Positions 1-13,229 of a stretch of 64,000 bases of DNA are shown here, piece by piece. A program made the translations under genes and the position numbers. The stretch is from Piromyces finnis (lineage: Eukaryota > Neocallimastigomycota > Neocallimastigomycetes > Neocallimastigales > Neocallimastigaceae). The stretch covers positions 1 through 64,000 of the forward strand of contig MCFH01000002.1 of assembly GCA_002104945.1 (NCBI GenBank). Reading direction: 5' to 3'. The notes below the pieces were generated by a model. That model was not told where the DNA came from. It did not search any database and saw nothing but the letters and a program-made list of their open reading frames with translations. Positions within the stretch are counted from its first letter, which is position 1. The number at the start of each line of letters is the position of its first letter.

Positions 1-143
1 ATCGATCAAGAAAAACTGAGAAAGTTTATATTGAACAGGAAGATAGTAGGTCCATTACATTTTGTTATTATTCAAATGTAAATGTTCAAAGATTAAAGCG
101 ATATATTGTACTTTTTAATTTTATATATTTTTTTATTAGTTAA
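1..143 (+). pseudogene. Possible 3' end of a gene cut by the left edge, or a decayed fragment
   Basis: An open frame runs from base 3 to a TAA at 141-143. Its first 30 or so codons look protein-like (a charged start, then EDSRSITFC at roughly codons 13-21), after which it dissolves into the AT-rich Phe/Ile/Tyr codons typical of non-coding DNA here. The RSITF stretch faintly recalls the start of a MADS box (basic residues followed by an R-x-V-T-F block), but no KRK...LLKKA continuation follows, so I do not assign it. It could be the last exon of a gene lying to the left, a decayed copy, or chance. Low confidence. Confidence 0.25.
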
Positions 144-2763
144 ATATATTTAAAATATTAATTAAAAAAAAAGTTAGATATTCATACAATTAAAATGAAT
201 AATTTGAAAAATTGTAAAATTTGATTTGTTTATATGTGGTTAAGTCAGAGTTATATTCGTAATTTAAATATGTATTGTTTTTAAGAAATTTATAAATATT
301 TAAATTTAATATTAAACAAATGCATTAATTTTTAAAATGTAAGCAATAACAATTTAAATAAAAAAAGATTATAATTAATATGAAAAAAACAGTTTATTTT
401 CATTAGTATTTCTAACTTTTCCACTTTTTTTTTTAATAATAAATCTAAACAAATTGTTAATTATATTTATAGATAATAAAGTTATTTTAATAAATTAGTA
501 GATATATTAATAATTTAATTAAATTAATATATTAATAATAAAATATATAGTATATTAATATCTATTATATAAATTAAAAAAAAAAAGAAAACACTTTTTT
601 TTTAAAATCTATATATTAAAATTATAATAATTAAAATAAAATAAATGAATGTGTAATAAGTAAATAAATATAAATAACCTTTATTAAGTTGAAAGTTTGA
701 ATATAATTATTATATATTTGATATGTGTTATTTTGTAAACACATAATTCTTGACATTTAATTTATTTAATTTATTTATTAATAATATTCAATATATTATA
801 AAATATAATATAATATTATTAAAGTATATTCTAAAATATATTATTTGGATAAACTTTAATTATTAATAATATCGATTCTTTTTTTGGTATAAATTAAATT
901 AAATCCAAATTATTGGTTTAATCTATAAAACAATAATATATTATATAATATATTTTTTTTATGAAAATAAAAAAGTCAATTCAATTCAATATCTTTAGTT
1001 TTATATTAGTATGATTTATGAATTGTATTCTAAGAATTTGTATAAAATATCTTTCAAAATAGTATGTATAAAAAGTTAAGAATAATTAAATCTATTGATT
1101 AAAACTTTAAATATGTTATTTTGTATAGCGAAATCGTTATGTTTCAAGAAAAAGAATGACATTAACCAAAAAATATTATATTATCATTAAACATAAATAC
1201 ATATAAATATTTTTATCGGTTTAAATATATATGATTGTAATGAAAAAATTCTTTATAAATTAGAATTACTTTATTTTAGTTTTGCTTATTAAATGATTTA
1301 CAACAGACAAATATATAATCTATTTATAAACAATTATTATAGATAACTTAATTATAGTATTAATAAATGAAAATTTTAAAAAACAGAAAGGTATATTGGT
1401 AATTTTTACATTATTTCATATCACATAAGATTATAATAAATGGACATAGTATTAATAAAAATGTAGTTAATATCTATTTTAAACATTTAATTAAAATCAA
1501 AGTTTAAATATTAATTTTTATAGTTTTTTTTTAAATTATATTTTAAAAGAACAGATTTGTAATAATTTTATTTTGTAATGTTCTTTATTCAGTTATTCTT
1601 TTTTCAATAAACTTGTTTTTTTTTTTTTTTAAAAAGTCCATCCACTTATTCATGCAATTTATAAAAATCAAATTTTTAAATATTCTGTAAAAATCTTATT
1701 AATAAATAAAGTTTAAGATGTAAATAACTTAAACATTGATATTTTAACAAATAATAAATAAATAAATAATATATGAGGAATATAATATAAATAAATGGAT
1801 TTAATAAATTATTTTTCAATTATTAATATATCAATCCTTAAAAAATAATGTATTATATTAAAAAAAGGTATAATAAAAAATATAGTATTTTTAAAACCTT
1901 TTATTACTCTTTGTTATTTTGATTTCGATTCGAATTTAATATAATTTAATTTTATATTATTCAAAAGTAATATCAATGGGTTATATACAAATGTAAAATC
2001 TCAATGTTAATAATAATTTTATCAATATCAAAATTTCAAATTTTTTATAAAAAGGATAAAACAATTTAAAGTCATTTCTATTTAATGAACCAGATTAATT
2101 AATAAAAGTAGGACTCAATAAAAAACGATATATATATATATATATAGATATAGATATTAATATTTTTTGGAATAAAAATAAAAAATATAAAACAAAATAA
2201 AAAGTTGAAAAAACGTAATAGTATAATTAATTCTATAGAATATATTTTTTTGATTTAGTAATAATTATAATGTAAGATATAAGTTCTAAGGTTTTCTTTA
2301 TTTCTTTTTTTTTTTTTTTTTTCTAAATAATTTAAAATATTTAACAAAATCTATCGGTAATTAATCATAATATAACAATATGTATTTATATTTATATAAA
2401 TTTTAAAAGTGTTAAATAATAGTAGGTCTATTCTTTAATTTTTAATAATTATGAAAAGAGAAAAACATGCAAATAAAACAAATAAAGAAAATAATAATAA
2501 TAATAATAAAAAATAACAACATAAAAGAAACAAAATTAAAATTAATCTTTAATATATTCTTTTAATAAGTATATAAAACATTTTAATAGATTCCAAGATT
2601 TAAAGTGTATTATCAACAAGAAATTTTATTTTCAAGAAATTTTATTTTTAACTAAAAATTATTTATCTCACATTGTAACAAATATAACAATTAATATATA
2701 TATTTCAGCTTAAACAGTATTTACTTAAATTATTTTATTAATTAAAACCGTTATTATATTATC
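144..2763. other. AT-rich intergenic DNA upstream of the methyltransferase gene
   Basis: No supportable coding exon on either strand. It holds long A and T runs, a short (TA)n tract near 2131-2150, an ATA/ATT-type run near 2491-2512, and T-rich stretches near 1618 and 2306-2322. The last 100-200 bases presumably include the promoter and 5' UTR of the gene starting at 2764, but no distinct element can be named. Confidence 0.6.
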
Positions 2764-5700
2764 ATGGATGATGTTGGTAAGTGTTAAAATTTATAATACC
2801 ATCCTTTTAGATTTATAATTAATTTTGGAATTAAGAAGTACATTCTCTTCTTAGGTTAAAAAAAAAAAAAAAAATTTAGAATTATAATTATAATTTTTAT
2901 TATTAATTTTTTCTTACATGATATATGAAATAATAATATTTTTAAAAAATAAATTTTTTATCATTAATACTCTTTTTTTTTTGATACTTTTAATCTATTA
3001 AATATCAATTTTTCTTGTCAGATCCACAATTAATAACAAATCCAACAAAAAAGCGAAAATATAATCAAAAAGATATTGGTAAATATTAATTTTTAATATT
3101 ATAATTTAAATAAATAGAAAAATAAAAATAAAAATAAAAATTATATTTATATAAATGTATATAAAATATATAAATTCAATTAATTGTATCTATTAACGTT
3201 TAATTATTAATTTCTATAACAATTATTAATTTTAAAATAACACATTTAATAAATTAATAATTATATTACATTTCAATATTTCATTATATATATGCAATTA
3301 ATTTTATAGTTGTATGTGAATCATGTAATAAATCTATTCCTTTAAAATCCTCTATAAAATTATATAATACAACTCTTTGTTTTCAATGTAAAGTTATATT
3401 TACAGGTGGTAGACAAATTAAATCAGTAGTAGATTATTCTGAGAAAAGGAGTCGTAGTAGTTCTCGTTCAGTTAATATTAAATCAGAATCAATTCCAACT
3501 CCTGAAACTTCACCAAAATATTCTGTAAGTAGCAATGAAATACGAAATAATCCATTAAATAAAAAACAAGAATTTCATAATAACGTAGAAAATTCACCAA
3601 CTTCAACAAATACATTCACTCCTATAGCTTTTACAGAATTTTCAACATCTAATATTCCAGTAGCTCTTTCTAAGAACCCTGTTAATACTAATATTATTTT
3701 AAATGAAGCTAAAAAGGTTAAGCGTTGTGTCGGAAGACCAAAAAAAAATATTTCACCAAATATAAATACCCAAAAAACAGTTATAGATTTACAATCAACC
3801 TCGGTAGTATCATCCAATGATTCACCCAAAATACGAAAGAAAAGAGGACCGAAGAAGAAGAAGAAGAAAGAAGCTGAAAGCAATTCAACCATAAATAATA
3901 CAATTGATTTGGATATGTCCTTGACAATAGATTTATTGAATCGAAATTCAAATACTTCTTCTATTCAGACTTCGAATGATATTATAAAAAAAACCCAAAA
4001 TACTAAAACTTCTCATAATAATATGAATATTGATAATATTATTAATATTAATACTAATACAAATACCAATTCTAATTCTGATTATAATAATACCAATTCT
4101 GATACTAATATTAATAATACTATTATTAATACCAATATAAATAATAGTTTTAAATATAATAATTTAAATTCTCCATCATATACACAGTTTTCCAAAGATA
4201 CTGCATCGTATCCCTCTCCTGATATTCGTCACAATTTGAATTCTAATTCACTCATACCGAATAGCTTAAATTATATATTACCAAATCCTCAATGTAAAAT
4301 CAATTCATCTTCTGTAAAATCAACTGCGAATTTTCCAAATTACAACTCTTGTTTATCTAGTATTAAGAGTCAGAGTCAAAATCCAAATACTAATATAAAT
4401 GAAATAAATAAAAATGAAGACTTTAATCAAAGTAAAATCAATGATTATATCTATTCTAATCAATCAAAGTGTTCATACTTATCCCCGGAAGAAAAAACAA
4501 ATAATTTTAATTATACATCTAGAATTGAAACTAAATATAATAATCAACACCAACCAAGTAACTTATCTCGTAAAAGAAACGACTTTCAAAGTATTGATTC
4601 TTCATATATAAAATACAATAATAATGATAATAATAATAATAATTGTAATGATTATAATGATAATAATAAAAACCTTAAAATAAACAATATTCTTAATAAT
4701 AATGATGATAATAATAACAGTAATATTAGTATTTTTTCAAAAAATTATAGTGTTCCAAATTCATCAACAACTTCAATTATAACTCAACCTGTAGTTTCTT
4801 CTTCCATCTCTCCAATTTCTTCAAAAACTTCTCTTATATCATCATCTACGACCTCTATAATTTCAAATAGAAGTGTTGTTGATATTAATAATAATGACTT
4901 TAATAGTGTTAATAGTGAAGAGTATATAAATAATTATTCTTTTAACAATGATAGTAATAATGATACTATTAATCAAAATTTGTACCAAGTTAGAAGTATT
5001 AATCATAGATCTATTTTGCCTTCAATCGGAACTTTTAAACAGCACATTCCAATTCATAAAAATTCTACATATAATTCACAATTATTTTTATTAAATAATG
5101 GCACATCTTCTCATTATGTTTCACCTTCTCTTCAAAATAATTTCACCCATAAAATTCCTGAAACACCTAAATCATACATTGATGATAATCAACATTCAGG
5201 TATTCATGTTTCTTATTCTAATTCTTCTAATTCTAACATACATAATAATCTCGAAGAAAAGCAACACCAAAAAGAAGAAATGAAAAATATTCATAATGAA
5301 GATTTGAGTTTTTCAGATAATAGAAAAGATGTAGTAGAAGATATTAAGAATTATCATGAATGTATGCCAAATAATATTTCTTTTGTTAATTATTCATCGA
5401 ATAATCAATCAATTATATCATCTTCTTCACAAACATCTTCTAAGTGTGATAATCAAGGACTTTATACCTCACATTTTTCCTCATCTATTTCCTCCTCATC
5501 TTTGGGTAATAAAATGTTTTTAAATTCTTCAAATAGGTAAATAAGAAATTATTAAAATTATGATATAAAAGTAATAAATTTATAATTGTGATGTTATCGT
5601 ATTTTATTAAATTGTAATTAATTTTATTTTATTTATTTTTTAATATTTATAAACATTTAACATCAATATTTTAGTGATAATTATACCAAAAACAATAATA

Positions 5701-8700
5701 TCAAGAGTATGGATTCTGTAGATGTTAATGGAAAGTATAAATATTTTCCAAATGAATCTAATGATGTGTGTTATTACAAAAGAAACAGCTCAGAAGAAAG
5801 TGCGGCTACACTGCTTTCTTTAAAGCAAACAAATAATAATCAATATAATAATTTATATTGGAATGATAAAATTTCTTTAATTAATGAAAATGAGAATAAA
5901 CAATTAATAGAAATGAATTTACAAAAATTAAATAATAGTAAACTTGGTATCATTGATAATTCTTTTATTGAATCATCTGTTTATAATTCTAATGTATTAC
6001 ATAATGAGTCATATGCTGTTGATAGCAATGAAGAAAATACTAATGATAAAAATAAAACCCATTCATTTAAAAAAAATAATGATGAAAGTAATGAACTTTT
6101 AATGTATAAGAGAGAATCAAGCTCACTTATGCCATATGAATCAACTACTAAAATATATTGTGAAGAAATTAGTACTTCAAATAATTCTAATTCTAATTCT
6201 AATGATAATATTCAAAATAATGATTCTAATATCCCAATTGATTCTAATTCAGATAAAAAATGTTTAAAAAAGGGAATTGTTATAGAAGTATTAGATTCAA
6301 ATAATAATTGGCGTAAAGGTTATATAATGGATTTAACATCAAATGAATTTCAAGTAAAATATCATTTATCTGATAGTGACAGTCAACAATGGATACCACT
6401 TAATAGTCGTTGCTATCGTATTATTCACAGTAATCATTCAAATATTAAAGAAGAAGATATAAATATAATATCTGTTAAAAACAACCTTTATTCCAATACT
6501 TCTCATGTAAAAAGAGGTAGAGGAAGGCCAAAAGGAAGTAAAGGAAAGCCTAAAGTTAATAAGATTGAAGAAAAAATAAACTTAAATTCACAAATTGCTG
6601 AATATAATGAAAAAGATATATCTAATGATTTAGAGAATAATTGTCCTCAACATGTGAATACACTTGATAACACCACAAAACGAAAAAGAGGTAGAAAAAA
6701 GAAGTCAGAAAACCAAGCAGAAATAGAACCAATAAAATATGAAAAAACCCCTTCTAATGATGTAAAAAAAGAGGAAGAAAAGAAAAAAAATGGAAGAGGT
6801 CGTCCAAAAGGACCAAAAAAACAAACTAATATTGAAAAAATTAAAGAAGATTATAGTGAAAATAATTTAAAGAAACGTGGACGTAAATCAATTTTAGAAA
6901 AGTATAAAGATTACAAGGTATTAGAAGAAGATCTTAGTACTTTTAATAAATTAATGTATGGTAAAGATTTTAATCCAATACAGTTTGAAGTTGGTAAGAA
7001 GGCTTTTAAATATGATGATCAATATAATGTATATTATGCAGTAGAAATGTTACGTGAAGATATAGTAGTTGATCCAAAAACTCAAGAAGAAATGAAGGGT
7101 GTTTTAATTCATTATATTGAATGGGATGATAGTTGGGATGAATGGATTAGTAAAGAGAATAAAGATTTAGTTGAGTGTGATCCCGTTTTGTATGAGAGAA
7201 TTGAGTTCATAAAAGATGGTATTACCGCTTATAATTTCAAAAGTATGGTAATTGATTATATGATTGAAAAATATGATTCAGCCAAACAAGATGAAATTAT
7301 AAAAGCAAATGGTATTCCGTTACAAACACTAAATGCGTTTAATACTCTTGGTAAATCTTTAACATTACATGAACAACAGGATATTTTAACTGCGATTGAT
7401 AATTATACTGAAGAGCATTATTTGATTAAAAGTTCAGAAACATATGAAATAGGAAATAATACAGACGATTTAGTTAAAGATTCAATTAATAAGCGAATTA
7501 CTGAATTTAATCGTCGTCATAAGACTAATATTCTATTTCATCAATTTTACAGTAATCGTGTGGAAGGCATTAATTTTCCATCTGTAGATAAAATCAATCG
7601 ATTCCGTGATGAAATTGAGCATATTAGTATTGACAGAAATATACGTTTTCGTTATGGTATGTTTGAATCAGAAAATGCTTTTGATATATTGGATTATGAT
7701 CCTAGTATATTAGAAGGAAATCATAAGATGACCAAAGATTTAACTTCATCATCAGAGATATCAAACAAATTAATTGAAGTTAAAAAGGAAGAAACTGAAA
7801 AAATCGTTATTAAAAAAGATTCTGATAATGAATTCTTAATAAATAATGATATTAAGAATGAAATAGCACAAGATAGTTTTACTCCTGAATCTTCTATTAA
7901 TATGAAAATATTATCAAATGAATATAATATTAAGGAAGGAGATGAAAGTGACACATCAATTATTGATATGGAGATTGATTCTAGTACTTCAGATATGGAA
8001 ATTGGCAGTAATATAAATTTCATCATTAAGTCCAAGCCGTCTTTAAGTATACTTGAAGATTATAATTCTAATCCATCTGGTACAGATACAGAATCTGATA
8101 TGGATATGGATTCTGGTTCTGAATCAGATATTAATATTAATTATCAAATAGGACGAATGATTTCTAATAATTCACAATATAGAAAACAATTATTTAGCCA
8201 AAATAACAGTTACGAAGATAATTCAGAATCTGAAATGGATATGGAAATAGATTCAGAGGGTTCTGAAGTTTATGAGTATTATTTAAAGAATATTAAACCT
8301 ACAATTGAGAAAGAAAAAGAAAAATCCATTGAACACTCTGAAAATAGTGAATGTATTAAGATGATTAAAAAAGAAGGACTATTAGAGGATGAAGATGATA
8401 CTATAAAAGAAGACAGCTCCGAAGAAATGATATTAAAGTCTGAGAGAAATGATGCTTTAAAAAATATAGTAAAAGAGGAAGATGAAGTATCAGAGGATGC
8501 CACTATAAAAGATGAAGAAGTTGTTACTAAAGGTGAACATTTAAAAAATCCTAAAACCTTCTCAAATGAAGAAAGTGAATCTAACGAAAAAGGAAAAAAT
8601 GTTGTAAATGATAATGAAATCATTAATAATATTGTAGATAATGATGAAATTATTAAAAATGAAAATATCAATAAAAAAGAAGGAAATAATAAAAATAATG

Positions 8701-11700
8701 AATATAATAATGATTACTTAAAGAAAGAAGAAAAAATAGAAACATTAACATCATTTATGGAAGATCTAGGAAAATATAAGGTAACAAAAGATAAATCACC
8801 AGAAGAATATTATACTCGATTAGCAGTTAAAAGAAAAGAGGATGAAATAAAAATTGGTACTAATTTAACCATGTGTAAGAAAAAATCTCATATCTCTAAT
8901 CATAAATTGGCATTAGAAGAGTGGATTCCATGTAATACCATATATACTAATAATGACCAATTATATATTAAGCAAGTTTATTGCGATGCTCAAGGTCGAC
9001 TTAAACTTAGTCGTGATTGGTGTTCAAGAGATAGCCATATTGTTCGTGAAGAATTTTATGATAACTTTTCTTACATTGCTGTAAACTTTATTAATGAAAA
9101 GAGAGTCATTTGTGGTCATCTTTTCCCAAATCAAGATGTAAAACTTTGGGAACCACGTCGTGATGATTATATGATTACTGGTCCAATTCGTGAAACAAAA
9201 TTAGAAGAGGATGAAGATTTAAGTACAATTACTGGTCCTATCATTTATTGTAAAGGATGTATGAGAAGAATTAAAGATGTTCGTTATTATTGTACTTATT
9301 GTGAAAAATCAGAGGATGATATTAAGATAAGTGATAAAGAACAAGAAACAAGCTATAATCTTTGTCTTTATTGTATTCAATGTAACTTTCCATCTCATAT
9401 CCACCCTCGTTTATCCTTTGCTTACCAAAATCTTAATGCAAAAATTAATGATTTACAATTATTAGAACAAAAACATCATATGGAAGAGTTAGATAAAGAC
9501 TATTATCATCGTATTGAAATTAGTGCTAATGATACTACAAGCACAGTTCAAAAACAAAAAGTATATCCAAAAAAGTGTGCATTTTGTGATGAAGGGGAAT
9601 ATACTAGTGGAGAAACCTTTATTAGTCACTATCCATTTAAACCGGGTGATTCCAAACTTAACCATCTATTTTGGGCTCATGAAAATTGTGCAATTTATTC
9701 CCCAGGTGTTTATAAAACAGTTGAGGGACATTGGTTTAATCTTAGTGATGCTTTAGTTCGTGCACGGAAAACAAAGTGTGCTGAATGTAAGCATCGTGGT
9801 GCAACAATTAAATGTTTTGATCCTGGTTGTCATAAAGTTTATCATTTGAGTTGTACTCATAAACAAAATACTTATTTTGAAGAAGGTATGATATTTTGGT
9901 GTCCATATCATGAACGTCTGAATGAAGAATTGGACAGCTGGGAAGAAAAATATAATTGTGATGTTTGTGGTATTGAATTAAATGAAGAATCATGGTATAC
10001 ATGTAAAAAATGTAGTAATGATAATTACTTCTCTACATTCGATCTTTGTGTTGAATGCTATGAACATTCATTTCCAAAGGATCATGATCATCCGAAAGAA
10101 CAATTTAAAATGATTTATTCTAAGGATAAAAAGAAGGATTTGCAGGAAAAACAAGAGGAAGAAATTGAATACTATGAAAAAAAGAGTAAGTACTATCAAC
10201 AATTTGAATTAAAACGTAAACGTAAGTTGGATGGTGAAAAAACACTAAATCGTTGTATATATTGTAATGCCGAAATCACTTCTGATACCCCATGGCGTTC
10301 AGGTTATAATGGATTAGTTATGTGTGAGAAATGTTTCACCAAAGCACCAACTCAATTTATTAATGATAATGAAAATAAAAATGGTGAAACAGTTAATGTT
10401 GTAGAATATAATACATCTTCTAATGTTGGTAAATATGCTGCAGCTGTTGAGGACTATGCTTATCAATATTATCTTACACGTGATCTTTATGCTAAAATTC
10501 AAACAGAGGGAGCTGAGATAAAATATTTGAAAACTTATAGTCCTACTGACGATCAGCTTTATTCTCTCTTTTTTGACTATTCTTATTATGATATTGTTTC
10601 TAGAGCTCCTCGTTGGGCAACACATTCAGGTACAGATTATCATGGAACTTGGCTTCCTCAAATTGTTCGTATGGCTTTAATGCGTTATTCCTATCGTAAT
10701 GATAAGGTTCTTTCTAACTTTTTAGGTCGTGGTACGGATGTTATCGAATGCTTTCTTTTACAACGTAAATCTTGTGGTATTGATATTAATCCTACAAGTA
10801 TCCAATTAAGCCAACGCAACTTAGCTTTTGCAATTCCAGAAACATTTAGCGAAGAAGATCGCCCAAATGCTGAACATCGTCCAATTCTTATTCAAGGTGA
10901 TTCTCGACAGTTGAAAGGGCCTCTATTTGTTAATAATTCCTATGATTTAATTCTTTCTCACCCTCCTTATAAGGATTGTGTCGCATATAGTTCTCATATT
11001 GAAGGTGATCTTTCTCGTTTCCCAGATTTAGATGATTTCTACTTGGAAATGAAAAAAGTTGTTAAGGAAACTTGGAGATTATTAAAACCAAATTGTCGTT
11101 GCATTTTAGGCATAGGAGATAATCGTCGTGGCCGTTATTATCAACCAGTATCTTATCAAGCTATTCGAAATTATTTAGATGAAGGATTTATTATTGAAGA
11201 GTTAATTTTAAAACGTCAAAGATATTGCCAAGCTTCACCTTTAGGTCTTTTTCTTTGCACTCAACATGACTTTTTAATGTTTACTCATGAATTTATTATT
11301 ATTTTGAGAAAGGTACCTCACCCAAAGGAAAAACCATTTTCTTTAAAACCACTTGAAAAAGAGATTAATATTCCATACAATAAAAGTATTCGTTTAATTC
11401 CAAGTTATCCATCTGAAAGAAAGTCTGTTGTCATTGGTACTGTTTGGAATCTGGCCATTTCACGTTCCTATGGTCTTCAAGAACTAACCCTTTCCAGAGC
11501 ATTAGAACGTTTTGGTAGAGATAATGAATACTGGGAGGAAATTGATCTTTTTGACTATCAAGAAAAATTACAAGATTTTTGTTTTACTCATCCAAGTTGC
11601 GTAAATGATATTGAAGAAAATGAAGACTATTTTGATGATGAAGATCGTATTATGAGAGGAGGTGCTGATGAATTGACTGAATCAAGTGATTATACTAATG

Positions 11701-12723
11701 CAATTTCTAATTATGAGTTAGAAAGACAACGTCGAATTCAAAAAAACAATGAATGCTTGGTAAATTTGGGTCTTCTTATGGAATTAAATAAAAACAATAG
11801 TAGTAGTAATAACTATATCTATTTCCAAAAAATTTTCAATACTCCACCTGAAAAGAATTTCAATATAGAGGAACGAAAGCTATTTATCATTTTTATCCCT
11901 CATTTAGATATTCCTTCTACCTATATTTTTAAACGTTCCAAGATGGAGTGGATCACAGAGTATCGTCATTTTATTATTGAACAAGCTAAAGCGGCTGTTA
12001 ATAAATTAAAGAATGGTGGTTTATTTATTGTTGGTGGAAAAGATATTCGTGTCGGTGAACTGGTTAGCCGTGATGGGGATGTCTATGAAGGTTCCTTAGA
12101 GGATGATTTTGAAGATGAATTTGAAGAAGGAAGTGACTCTGATGATGATGAAGTAGTTGATATGGATATTTCTGATGATGAGAATGAAAATGATTTAGAA
12201 GACGGGGAAATAATGGAAGAGCGTCCAGAATCTGAAGTAGAAGAAGGAGAAGCTGATGATGTACCAATTAAATCTCAAAATAATAAAGTTAAAAAGAAAG
12301 TAAAAAAATATTTAAGAAGTGAATATATACCATTATCTATTTTACTTTACGAAGATATTTATCGTAACGTTTCCTCTGAAGAGCTAAAGCTTCGTGAGTT
12401 CTTCATTGTAACTCCAGAAGGTTATGAATGTGATAATAAAAATGTAGATATTTCCAAGATGAAAACAAAACTTAAAGAAACCTATGCCGAGTACGATAAA
12501 GAAAAGATTATAGAAAATAAATATTTTGATGGTCAATTTTCAAATCATGCAAATATTCGAAGAATTGCTCCAATAGTTAATGTAAGTTTCTATATTAATA
12601 TATATATATATATATATTTAAATATTTTAAGTAATCAATTTCAAATTCAACTAATATATTTATTATTTCTATAATATATTTTAGGCATTTTATCTAGTTT
12701 TTATTAAGTTACCAGAAAAATAA
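2764..12723 (+). CDS. Giant chromatin-reader / bacterial-type DNA methyltransferase fusion
   Basis: Five exons by splice-phase matching: 2764-2776, 3022-3078, 3310-5536, 5675-12581, 12685-12723, encoding 3080 residues. Domains in order: GATA-like C4 finger (C26, C29, C47, C50); long Asn/Ser-rich region to about 930; Tudor-like segment 963-1020; AT-hook-like GRGRPKG motifs near 1047 and 1140 and an RKRGRKKK motif near 1102; chromo-barrel-like domain 1200-1278 (IEWDDSWDEWI); acidic low-complexity region 1480-1790; ZZ-like finger 1957-2015; extended PHD finger 2067-2176; ZZ finger 2194-2240; CX2C pair 2293-2325; methyltransferase 2405-2650; degenerate second lobe 2830-3080. SAM motif I is F2448-LGRGTD, motif II GIDINP about 2467, catalytic motif H2528-PPY, and GDNRRG about 2580. 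The fold and motifs match bacterial N4/N6 amino-methyltransferases of DNA, so a nuclear DNA-methylation role is inferred; base and site are unknown. The ATG at 5709 is internal, because exon 4 reads through it in frame. Confidence 0.82.
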
Positions 12724-13229
12724 TTTTTTTTTTAACAAGAAAACAAAAAAAACAATTTTTAAAACAATAATTTATATAATTATAACTTATCTAAAAACCA
12801 TAAATTTAATTTATGTTATTTTTAATATATTTTTTACCATTTTTTTTTATAATCTTTTATGGATAATTTAATATATAATTTTTACCCATATATTGAAAAT
12901 GGCTTTATCCTAAGCTTATTTTAGTATATATAATAAATAAAGCAATTATATTTCAAATCTTACAATATTTTTCAAAAGTATGATTTTTTTAGTCAAAATT
13001 ATTATTAATATATATTATAATATATATTTTCATTAGCTTTTTATATTATTTTAAATAATGAAAAAAGATATTTATTTATTTATTTATTAATTATTAATTA
13101 TTATTATTTTCTTTTCTTTTTTCTTGTAATAAAAAATTGGAAAACTCATTTTGTATTTTATTCATTAAAAAGTATATGTATTTACATTTCAAAAAAAAAA
13201 AAAATAATAATAATTAAAAAGAATTCTTT
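12724..13229. other. Convergent intergenic spacer
   Basis: About 500 bases between two converging genes, so it should hold both 3' UTRs and polyadenylation signals. AATAAA-like words are common but are expected by chance in DNA this AT-rich, so none is singled out. No gene seen. Confidence 0.6.

Noticed and set aside
5709-5711. ATG at 5709 as the start of a separate methyltransferase gene
   Set aside because: The preceding exon ends with AG before GTAAAT and resumes at 5675 after TTTTAG; the join restores an S codon and the same frame runs through this ATG, so it is internal.
8279-8671. Minus-strand Ser/Phe-rich open frame
   Set aside because: Antisense shadow of the Lys/Glu-rich region of the same gene.
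12064-12267. Minus-strand His/Leu-rich open frame
   Set aside because: Antisense shadow of the Asp/Glu-rich acidic block of the methyltransferase protein.
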